Assembly (NCBI GenBank): GCA_020217115.1
Contig: JAIWOA010000149.1
Location: 1-5,577, forward strand
Length of the DNA stretch: 5,577 nt
Source: Calditerrivibrio sp.
GTDB lineage: Bacteria > Chrysiogenota > Deferribacteres > Deferribacterales > Calditerrivibrionaceae
Direction: 5' to 3'
This document shows, one piece after another, positions 1 to 5,577 of the stretch. The position numbers were made by a program, and so were the translations under genes. Position 1 is the stretch's first letter; each line of letters opens with the position of its first letter. The notes under the pieces are model-generated. The model saw only the letters and a program-made list of their open reading frames with translations, was not told the origin of the DNA and ran no database searches.

Positions 1-2250
1 GCCACTTCAAAATTCCTTGATAACCTCAAGGATTTAGGATTTAAATATTCAGCAAGGGCAGGCTTTTCAATATGTCTTGATGACCTTATAATACCAGAGG
101 AAAAAAATAAGATTATTGAAGCTGCTATGGAAAAAGTTATGCAAATTGAGGAGAGCTATAAAGAGGGTGCCCTTACTCCGGGTGAGCGATATAACCAGAT
201 AATTGAGATCTGGTCAAATACAAATGATGAGATTACGTCACACCTGATGAAAACTATTGAAAGTCAGGGAGGAGATAAATCTCAGACTGATAAAAGGAAA
301 AGATTTTATAACCCGATATACGTTATGGCCCACTCTGGCGCAAGGGGTAGCAAGGCTCAGATAAGTCAGCTTTCAGGTATGAGAGGTCTTATGGCTAAGC
401 CTTCAGGTGAAATTATTGAGACCCCTATTACAGCTAATTTCAGGGAAGGTTTAAGTGTTTCTCAGTATTTCACATCTACACACGGTGCCCGTAAAGGTCT
501 TGCAGATACAGCTTTGAAAACTGCTAACGCAGGTTATCTCACAAGAAGGCTTGTGGATGTATCACAGGATGTTATAGTCCATGAAGAAGATTGTCATACA
601 ATAAAAGGTATTGAAATGACTGCTCTTATGGAAGGTAGTGAAATTATTGAACCTCTTGGTGAAAGGGTCTATGGAAGATATACGCTGGAAGATGTATACG
701 ATCCTATAACTGATGAGCTGCTAATAAAAGCTAATACCCTTATAGATAATGAAATAGTTCATGTAATAGAGAAAGCAGGCATCGATAGAATAAAGGTTAG
801 AAGTGTTTTAACATGTGAACTGGAGCATGGTGTATGTAAGTACTGTTACGGTATGGATCTTGCGACTAAGAGGGAAGTGGAAATAGGTGAAGCTGTTGGG
901 ATTATTGCAGCTCAGTCAATTGGAGAACCTGGTACTCAGCTTACCATGAGAACATTCCATATTGGTGGTGCTGCTTCTACATCCACTGAAGCTTCAAATA
1001 TTCATGCCAAATTTGGTGGAACAGTGGAACTGGTAGATGTTAGATTGGTGACCAATAGGTATGGACAGAATGTTGTTCTAAACAGAAATGGGGTTTTGCA
1101 GATTGTTGATAAATCTGGAAGAGTCCTTGAAAAGTTCATTGTAACTTATGGTACAAGGCTTAATGTTAGTCAGGGTCAAGAAGTTAAGCAGGGAACAATG
1201 CTTGCAGAGTGGGATCCTTATGCATCTGTTATTTTAACAGAATTTCAAGGTAAGGTAGCCTTTGGAGATATCATAGAAGGGGAGACTCTAAAAGAGGAGA
1301 TAGATCCTGTTACTTCAGTTGCTCAGAAGATCATAATAAGTAGCACAAGGGAAAAAAGGCAGCCAAGAATTTCTATAAAGGATGAAAATAATAAAACTAT
1401 CCATAGGTATATTTTACCTGTTGGGGCAATAATAAATGTTGAGGAGCATTCAATAGTTTTACCAGGGGATGTTATAGCAAAAATACCTAAGGAAACTATG
1501 AAGACAAAGGATATTACAGTAGGTTTACCAAGGGTTTCTGAGCTTTTTGAGGCAAGAAAACCAAAGGAGTCTGCTGTAATTGCAGAGATCGACGGTATTG
1601 TTAAAATAGAGGGTATTTCTAAGGGTACAAGAAAAGTTATTATTGAAAACCCAGAAACAGGCGATAAAAAATCCTACAATATTTCTGTTCAAAAGTATAT
1701 AAATGTTAGAAATGGTGACAGGATTAAAGCTGGAGAGCCGATAGTGGATGGATTGGTGAACCCACATGATATTTTAGCAATTCTTGGTGAAGATGAACTA
1801 CAAAAATATCTTGTAAATGAAATTCAAACAGTTTATCGCAAGCAGGGTGTTACAATTAATGATAAACATATAGAGGTCATTGTTAAACAGATGTTAAAGA
1901 AAGTAGTAATAGAAGATATTGGAGACTCTGACTTTATGCCTAATGAAGAGGTGTATAAATATGAGTTTCTGAAAGTTCAGCAGGAGCTAATTTCTCAGGG
2001 ACTTGTTCCTCCAAGAGGTAGAGTTATTCTTCAGGGTATAACCAAAGCAGCTATTAATACTGAAAGCTTCATATCTGCAGCTAGTTTCCAGGAAACTACA
2101 AGGGTTCTTACCGATGCTGCTTGTATAGGTAAGATTGACCATCTAAGGGGATTAAAAGAGAATGTTATTATGGGTAGATTAATCCCTGCTGGAACAGGTT
2201 CCGAACATATAATATCTGAAAAATTTAAATTTGTGAAAAATAGTTTATAA
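1..2250 (+). CDS. rpoC: DNA-directed RNA polymerase subunit beta' (C-terminal part, 5' truncated)
   Basis: This is the C-terminal 749 residues of the largest subunit of the core RNA polymerase, which carries half of the catalytic cleft. The frame is open from base 1, so the gene starts upstream; the ATG at 127 is internal. Residue 1 here matches about E. coli residue 617, so the catalytic NADFDGD motif lies outside. Visible landmarks (window residue numbers) are the segment ending in SGARGSKAQ, the bridge helix (about 153-189, with [16 protein letters not shown]), zinc site 2 (C198, C272, C279, C282), and the trigger-loop N-helix with Q313, M316, R317 and H320, the last four matching E. coli Q929, M932, R933 and H936. 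A lineage insertion (SI3, about 327-501) splits the trigger loop, which resumes at [11 protein letters not shown]. The end has the conserved [22 protein letters not shown] and [17 protein letters not shown] blocks. The tail after them is shorter than in E. coli. It is intact, with no frameshift, and closed by a terminator. Confidence 0.98.
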   Translation, partial: ATSKFLDNLKDLGFKYSARAGFSICLDDLIIPEEKNKIIEAAMEKVMQIEESYKEGALTPGERYNQIIEIWSNTNDEITSHLMKTIESQGGDKSQTDKRKRFYNPIYVMAHSGARGSKAQISQLSGMRGLMAKPSGEIIETPITANFREGLSVSQYFTSTHGARKGLADTALKTANAGYLTRRLVDVSQDVIVHEEDCHTIKGIEMTALMEGSEIIEPLGERVYGRYTLEDVYDPITDELLIKANTLIDNEIVHVIEKAGIDRIKVRSVLTCELEHGVCKYCYGMDLATKREVEIGEAVGIIAAQSIGEPGTQLTMRTFHIGGAASTSTEASNIHAKFGGTVELVDVRLVTNRYGQNVVLNRNGVLQIVDKSGRVLEKFIVTYGTRLNVSQGQEVKQGTMLAEWDPYASVILTEFQGKVAFGDIIEGETLKEEIDPVTSVAQKIIISSTREKRQPRISIKDENNKTIHRYILPVGAIINVEEHSIVLPGDVIAKIPKETMKTKDITVGLPRVSELFEARKPKESAVIAEIDGIVKIEGISKGTRKVIIENPETGDKKSYNISVQKYINVRNGDRIKAGEPIVDGLVNPHDILAILGEDELQKYLVNEIQTVYRKQGVTINDKHIEVIVKQMLKKVVIEDIGDSDFMPNEEVYKYEFLKVQQELISQGLVPPRGRVILQGITKAAINTESFISAASFQETTRVLTDAACIGKIDHLRGLKENVIMGRLIPAGTGSEHIISEKFKFVKNSL

Positions 2251-2254
2251 TTAC

Positions 2255-2277
2255 GGGTGGGTTTTCCCACCTTTTTT
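2255..2277 (+). terminator. Rho-independent terminator after rpoC
   Basis: A perfect 6-bp GC-rich stem GGTGGG (2256-2261) / CCCACC (2266-2271) with a TTTT loop is followed at once by six T (2272-2277); G2255 and T2272 could add a G-U pair. It begins 5 nt after the rpoC stop codon, a classic intrinsic terminator closing the rpo transcript. It ends 5 nt before the Shine-Dalgarno site of the next gene, so that gene needs its own start of transcription or read-through. Confidence 0.87.
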
Positions 2278-2294
2278 ATCCTGGAGGAGATTTT

Positions 2295-3212
2295 ATGAAC
2301 CATGTTACTGGCTGGATAGTTTTTCATGTCATAGTTTTTGGTATGCTTATAATAGATTTGGGTGTATTTAATAAAAAACCCCATAAAATAGGTGTAAAAG
2401 AGGCTGCCATAAACGTCGCTGTGTGGTTCGGAGTCGCATTTCTATTTAATATAGGTATCTACTTTTATAATGGGGAGCAGCAGGCGTTAGAATTTTTTAC
2501 CGGATATATAATAGAGAAATCGTTAAGTATAGACAATATATTTGTAATGATAATGATATTCAGTACTTTTCATATTCCCGATGAGTATCAACATAAAATA
2601 TTATACTGGGGTATTTTAGGAGCAATACTGATGAGGGGGGCAATGATACTCCTCGGTGTTGCAATTGTAGAGAGGTTCCACTGGGTTTTCTATATATTTG
2701 GGGTATTTCTTATATACAGTTCAATAAAGATGATCTTAAAGAAAGATGGTGAGCATATAGAAGTCGAGAAAAATTTTTTCGTAAGGTTAGTAAAAAAAAT
2801 CTATCCAGTTACACAGGAGTATCAAGATGGTAGATTTTTTGTAAAAATTAATGGAGTCAAGCATGTTACTACGCTATTTCTTACTCTAATAGTTATAGAG
2901 TTTACAGACCTTGTTTTTGCAATCGATTCTATACCTGCAATATTTGCTATAACTACAGATCCATTTATAGTATACACATCAAATATTTTTGCTATTTTAG
3001 GACTTAGATCTATGTATTTTGCTCTGGCGAGTGTTATTGAAATCTTTTATCTTTTAAAATATGGCTTAGGTATAGTATTGGGTTATGTTGGTGTAAAAAT
3101 GCTTTTGATCGATTTTTATCATATGCCAACCCTGATTTCATTGATTATTATTGTCGGTGTGCTCTCAATATCTATATTTTTGTCTGTGATTATGCCAAAA
3201 GAGAAGAAATAA
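2295..3212 (+). CDS. TerC/Alx-family integral membrane protein, probable metal (Mn2+) exporter
   Basis: A complete 305-residue polytopic inner-membrane protein of the TerC family, closest in length and layout to E. coli Alx. About nine hydrophobic segments are visible (roughly 7-25, 38-58, 70-91, 104-124, 129-148, 189-210, 224-246, 251-272, 279-299), with a polar cytoplasm-like loop at 149-188. Family hallmarks are EKSLSIDNIFVM (D80) and EFTDLVFAIDSIPA (D205, D211), followed by TSNIFAILGLRSMYF; acidic residues buried in these segments are thought to bind the transported metal. Characterised relatives export manganese, or supply it to extracytoplasmic proteins; the name comes from tellurite resistance, which need not apply here. 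The ATG at 2295 is preceded by a strong GGAGGAG (2283-2289) with 5-nt spacing. The gene sits 44 nt after rpoC behind a terminator, and no partner genes adjoin it. Family assignment is firm; substrate is inferred. Confidence 0.92.
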   Translation: MNHVTGWIVFHVIVFGMLIIDLGVFNKKPHKIGVKEAAINVAVWFGVAFLFNIGIYFYNGEQQALEFFTGYIIEKSLSIDNIFVMIMIFSTFHIPDEYQHKILYWGILGAILMRGAMILLGVAIVERFHWVFYIFGVFLIYSSIKMILKKDGEHIEVEKNFFVRLVKKIYPVTQEYQDGRFFVKINGVKHVTTLFLTLIVIEFTDLVFAIDSIPAIFAITTDPFIVYTSNIFAILGLRSMYFALASVIEIFYLLKYGLGIVLGYVGVKMLLIDFYHMPTLISLIIIVGVLSISIFLSVIMPKEKK

Positions 3213-3253
3213 TTAAAAAGCCTTAATAAAAATCTGTTTTTACTCATATTTTA

Positions 3254-3282
3254 TTGACAATCCTTAATATTTAATCTATTAA
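3254..3282 (+). promoter_or_regulatory. Putative sigma70-type promoter of the hypCDE operon
   Basis: A perfect -35 hexamer TTGACA (3254-3259) lies 17 nt before TATTAA (3277-3282), a 4/6 match to the -10 consensus; the transcript would start near 3289, giving a leader of about 20 nt before hypC. A perfect TATAAT (3289-3294) also occurs but has no good -35 at normal distance, and its transcript would start next to the Shine-Dalgarno site. No sigma54-type GG/GC element was seen. The stretch is very AT-rich, so chance matches are possible. Confidence 0.5.
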
Positions 3283-3299
3283 TTGATTTATAATCTATA

Positions 3300-3304
3300 G
3301 GGAG
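3300..3304 (+). promoter_or_regulatory. Ribosome binding site that fixes the hypC start
   Basis: GGGAG at 3300-3304 lies 6 nt upstream of the ATG at 3311, ideal spacing. The earlier in-frame ATG at 3305 directly abuts this site and cannot use it. This supports a start at 3311, which puts Cys at residue 2. Confidence 0.82.
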
Positions 3305-3310
3305 ATGTTT

Positions 3311-3544
3311 ATGTGCTTAGGTTTTCCCGGTTTGATATTAGAGATGGATGAGTTTAGCGCAGTTGTCGATATTGCTGGAACTAAGAGAGAGGTAAGTCTT
3401 GCCATGCTCCCGGAAGAGGTCAGTGTTGGAGATTATGTGATGGTACATGTAGGTTTTGCCATTGCAAAGATGGATCCTGAGGAAGCAAAAGAGACACTAA
3501 AGACTTTGTTAGAGTATTCTGATGGAATTGATAGAGAATTTTAG
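3311..3544 (+). CDS. hypC: [NiFe]-hydrogenase maturation chaperone HypC
   Basis: A 77-residue small chaperone of the HypC/HupF family. It binds HypD while the Fe(CN)2CO group is assembled and then carries it to the hydrogenase large-subunit precursor in the cytoplasm. The N-terminus MCLGFPG is the family signature; Cys2, exposed after Met removal, is the essential iron ligand. The body is the usual small beta-barrel, with VDIAGTKREVSL and the conserved VHVGFA block (H46), then a short helical tail (PEEAKETLKTLLEY). I place the start at 3311, not at the in-frame ATG at 3305, because of Cys2 and the GGGAG spacing; starting at 3305 would bury the cysteine at position 4. It is slightly shorter than E. 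coli HypC. It is first in the cluster, just after a putative promoter, and its 3' end overlaps hypD by 23 nt. HypC and its paralogue HypG cannot be told apart from sequence alone. Confidence 0.96.
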   Translation: MCLGFPGLILEMDEFSAVVDIAGTKREVSLAMLPEEVSVGDYVMVHVGFAIAKMDPEEAKETLKTLLEYSDGIDREF

Positions 3545-4616
3545 ACGTAAAAGTATAGTAAAAATTCTTCTAAGAAAGATAGAAGAGTCTCTTTTAAAAA
3601 ATCAAACTTATAAAATAATGGAGATATGTGGAACACACACAGTTTCAATTTCAAGATTTGGTATAAGGAGCCTCCTGCCTAAAGATATCCAGCTTATTTC
3701 GGGGCCTGGATGTCCAGTTTGTGTTACATCTCAGGGTGAGATAGATTCTATATTTTCATTGATTAATCAAAAAGATCTGATAATAGCTGTTTATGGAGAT
3801 CTGATGAGGGTTCCGGGGAGTGACGGGAAAAGTCTTTTAGATTATCGTGGTATGGGTGCTGATATTGTTGTAGTAAATTCAGTTTTAGATATTATTAAAC
3901 TTGCTAAGAGTACGGATAAAAATATTGTTTTTGTCAGCATAGGTTTTGAAACTACTACCCCCCAGACTGCATATCTAATACTTGAGTCCCAGAGGCTTGG
4001 GCTATCAAATCTATCTGTGTTACTCTTTAACAAAACTATGCCTGAGGTCATTTCGCTTATTCTAAAAGATAAGAATCTTAAGATAGATGGTTTTTTGTGC
4101 CCAGGGCATGTGACGACTGTTACCGGTGTAGATATTTATACCCCTATGATAAAGAATAATAAAGCTGCAGTTGTTACTGGTTTTGAGCCTGTAGATATTT
4201 TACAATCTATTTTAACAATCGTGGAACAGGTAAATAGTAATAACTTTTCCATAGTAAACAATTACAAGAGGGTTGCTTCTGGAGAAAAGAATGAGAAAGC
4301 TTTATCCATGATAGAAAAAGTTTTTTGTTTAAGTGATGCAGATTGGAGAGGAATAGGTACTATAAAGGGTTCTGGGTTAAGAATCAGGGAAGAATTTGAA
4401 GAATATGATGCATCAAAGAAATTTGATATAACATTTCCTAAATATACAGACAAATATGGATGCCGTTGTGGTGATGTATTAAAGGGTTATATTACTCCAA
4501 AGGAGTGCAAAATGTTTGGAGATGTTTGCACCCCTGAAAATCCTTTTGGACCTTGCATGGTTTCCAATGAAGGTACATGTGCTGCATATTACCAGTTTGG
4601 AGGGGAAATTGAGTGA
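3522..4616 (+). CDS. hypD: [NiFe]-hydrogenase maturation protein HypD
   Basis: A complete 364-residue HypD, the iron-sulfur scaffold on which, with HypC, iron receives its CN and CO ligands in the cytoplasm. Visible motifs are MEICGTHT (33-40, C36) and GPGCPVCV (61-68, C64 and C67), which form the active cleft with a thiol pair; then YGDLMRVPG, GFETTTPQTA (141-150), CPGHVTT (193-199), GFEP (220-223), and a C-terminal cysteine-rich domain (C314, C316, C329, C336, C345, C353), four of which should ligate the [4Fe-4S] cluster. Length is normal for the family. The start MELIENFR aligns with the usual HypD N-terminus. Its Shine-Dalgarno is weak (AGAG, 3511-3514) and lies inside hypC, and the 23-nt overlap with hypC points to translational coupling. 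The end overlaps hypE by 8 nt. All catalytic cysteines are present and the frame is intact. Confidence 0.98.
   Translation: MELIENFRRKSIVKILLRKIEESLLKNQTYKIMEICGTHTVSISRFGIRSLLPKDIQLISGPGCPVCVTSQGEIDSIFSLINQKDLIIAVYGDLMRVPGSDGKSLLDYRGMGADIVVVNSVLDIIKLAKSTDKNIVFVSIGFETTTPQTAYLILESQRLGLSNLSVLLFNKTMPEVISLILKDKNLKIDGFLCPGHVTTVTGVDIYTPMIKNNKAAVVTGFEPVDILQSILTIVEQVNSNNFSIVNNYKRVASGEKNEKALSMIEKVFCLSDADWRGIGTIKGSGLRIREEFEEYDASKKFDITFPKYTDKYGCRCGDVLKGYITPKECKMFGDVCTPENPFGPCMVSNEGTCAAYYQFGGEIE
4599..4605 (+). promoter_or_regulatory. Ribosome binding site that fixes the hypE TTG start
   Basis: GGAGGGG (4599-4605), inside the last codons of hypD, places the GGAGG core 5 nt before a TTG at 4609. No ATG or GTG in the hypE frame lies near the N-terminus of the conserved domain, so this site decides the start. 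Confidence 0.82.
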
Positions 4617-5577
4617 TTTTGTAACTCTTTCATATGGTGGAGGTGGAAGACAATTCCAGAAGTTTCTTAAAAATTATATTATCGAAAATCTTGGCAATGA
4701 GATTATATCTGAGCTTGGGGATGCTTCATATATTAGCCTTAGAGGTGATTACGCCTATAGTACAGACTCTTTTATTGTTGAACCTGAGTTTTTCTATGGA
4801 GGTGACATTGGTAAATTATCAGTTGTAGGTACATGTAATGATTTAGTTGTTAGTGGAGCTGTACCTATGTATTTGAGTTTATCTTTTATAATCTCAGAAG
4901 GGTATCATCTTGATAAACTTAAAGATATTATTTTATCAATAAAAAAATATTCAGAAGAGATTGGTGTTAAAATTGTTTGCGGGGATACAAAGGTTATTCC
5001 ACGTTCAGAGAAAGAACAGATATTTATTAATACCTCAGGAATTGGTAAAGTTATTAAAAAACTGAACGATTATAGCAACATAAAGGTTGGTGATAAAGTT
5101 ATATTTACTTCCGATATTGCAAGGCATGGTATATCGATCTTGCTAAAACGGGAAGGGATAGACTCAGAGATAATTAGTGATTGTGGTCATCTTTATAATT
5201 TGTTCAAAGATCTTGATTATAGTTTTTTAAGATTTTCAAGGGATGCTACGAGAGGTGGTGTTGCTGCTGTTTTGAATGAGATTGCTGACATGAGTGGTTT
5301 TGGTTTTGAAATTGATGAATCATGTATTAATATAGATGATAGGGTTAAGTACTATTGTGAATTTTTTGGTTATGATCCACTTCAGATAGCCAATGAAGGG
5401 TTGGCGGTTATTATTGTTAGTCAGGATGCTGCTGATGAAGTTTTGATAAATATAAAAAAAACTAAAATGGGTATAAATGCTTCTTTGGTTGGGGTTGTAA
5501 CTGATAAAAAAAAGGTTGTATTGAAAACCACAATTGGTGGTAAACGTTATGTTGAGATGCCTCTGGGTGAAATTTTA
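4609..5577 (+). CDS. hypE: [NiFe]-hydrogenase maturation protein HypE (3' end cut by window edge)
   Basis: The first 323 residues of HypE, a PurM/AIR-synthetase-like ATPase. It dehydrates a carboxamide, placed by HypF on its C-terminal cysteine, to a thiocyanate and gives CN to the HypC-HypD iron. The frame is open from a TTG (4609) to the edge. Motifs are a glycine loop (GGGGRQ, 9-14), STDSFIVEP (51-58), GGDIGKL (64-70), CNDLVVSGA (76-84), GDTKV (125-129), RDATRGGVAA (211-220) and NEG (262-264), all lining the nucleotide site or dimer interface. The sequence stops at MPLGEIL; family members end in Pro-Arg-Ile-Cys, so about four codons including the catalytic Cys should lie just outside, for about 327 residues (E. 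coli 336). TTG start choice: GGAGG spacing and alignment of SDFVTLSYG with the usual ITLAHG. It overlaps hypD by 8 nt, implying coupled translation. An unrelated-frame ORF at 4634-4828 is a shadow. Confidence 0.96.
   Translation, partial: MSDFVTLSYGGGGRQFQKFLKNYIIENLGNEIISELGDASYISLRGDYAYSTDSFIVEPEFFYGGDIGKLSVVGTCNDLVVSGAVPMYLSLSFIISEGYHLDKLKDIILSIKKYSEEIGVKIVCGDTKVIPRSEKEQIFINTSGIGKVIKKLNDYSNIKVGDKVIFTSDIARHGISILLKREGIDSEIISDCGHLYNLFKDLDYSFLRFSRDATRGGVAAVLNEIADMSGFGFEIDESCINIDDRVKYYCEFFGYDPLQIANEGLAVIIVSQDAADEVLINIKKTKMGINASLVGVVTDKKKVVLKTTIGGKRYVEMPLGEIL

Noticed and set aside
1525..1767. 80-residue minus-strand open frame inside rpoC
   Set aside because: It lies wholly opposite highly conserved rpoC sequence, has no ribosome site or recognisable domain, and is a shadow frame.
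127..2250. Treating the ATG at 127 as the start of a stand-alone 707-residue protein
   Set aside because: The same frame is open to base 1 and the preceding 42 codons encode typical beta' sequence (including [17 protein letters not shown]), so the ATG is internal to a truncated rpoC.
2031..2384. 117-residue minus-strand open frame across the rpoC-terC junction
   Set aside because: It runs antisense through conserved rpoC codons, the terminator and the terC start, and resembles no known family.
3227..3242. Inverted repeat TAAAAA-TCTG-TTTTTA after terC as a terminator
   Set aside because: The stem is made only of A-T pairs and would be too weak. It is expected by chance in such AT-rich DNA, so I do not call a terminator, though terC has no better one visible.
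3221..3269. 8-base direct repeat CCTTAATA at 3221-3228 and 3262-3269
   Set aside because: Short, in an AT-rich gap, 41 nt apart and not matched by flanking structure; most likely chance.
3842..4453. Two minus-strand open frames (3842-4051 and 4262-4453) inside hypD
   Set aside because: Both are opposite conserved HypD coding sequence with no supporting signals.
4634..4828. 64-residue plus-strand open frame after hypD
   Set aside because: It overlaps hypE in another frame; the hypE frame carries all the conserved motifs, and this one has no similarity I recognise.
1..5577. Search for a mobile element, CRISPR array, tRNA/rRNA, defence or other undescribed system
   Set aside because: Nearly all of the window is covered by five recognisable housekeeping or maturation genes; the two gaps (44 and 98 nt) are too short for further genes and show only a terminator, ribosome sites and a promoter.

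Overview
This is an ordinary stretch of an AT-rich bacterial chromosome (roughly 30-37% G+C by eye). All genes are on the + strand and coding density is high. It holds the 3' part of rpoC (RNA polymerase beta' subunit), a complete TerC/Alx-family membrane protein gene, and a tightly overlapping hypC-hypD-hypE cluster for [NiFe]-hydrogenase cofactor assembly, with hypE cut off just before its end.

Organism: the beta' fragment aligns without gaps to E. coli beta' through the bridge helix, second zinc site and trigger loop. It also carries the large trigger-loop insertion (SI3) found in Proteobacteria and several other Gram-negative phyla but not in Firmicutes or Actinobacteria. With the low G+C and the hydrogenase maturation genes, this suggests an anaerobic or facultative Gram-negative lineage. 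A Deferribacterota-like bacterium (Calditerrivibrio/Deferribacter type) is my best guess, but that is an inference from general resemblance, not a proof.

Layout: 1-2250 is rpoC without its 5' end. A strong intrinsic terminator follows at 2255-2277. After a 44-nt gap terC runs 2295-3212 with a strong Shine-Dalgarno site. A 98-nt intergenic stretch (3213-3310) contains a credible sigma70-type promoter. Then hypC (3311-3544), hypD (3522-4616, overlapping hypC by 23 nt) and hypE (from a TTG at 4609, overlapping hypD by 8 nt) run to the window edge at 5577. The expected C-terminal Pro-Arg-Ile-Cys of HypE should lie about four codons beyond the edge.

How the genes work together: HypC, HypD and HypE cooperate to make and deliver the Fe(CN)2CO group of [NiFe]-hydrogenase. 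HypE (with HypF, not in this window) makes the cyanide ligands, and the HypC-HypD complex holds the iron on which the ligands are assembled. The overlapping reading frames suggest translational coupling. rpoC and terC are functionally unrelated to hyp and seem to be neighbours by chance. I found no mobile element, CRISPR array, RNA gene or undescribed system. The useful points are two start-site corrections (hypC, hypE), regulatory details and a few family-level sequence oddities.
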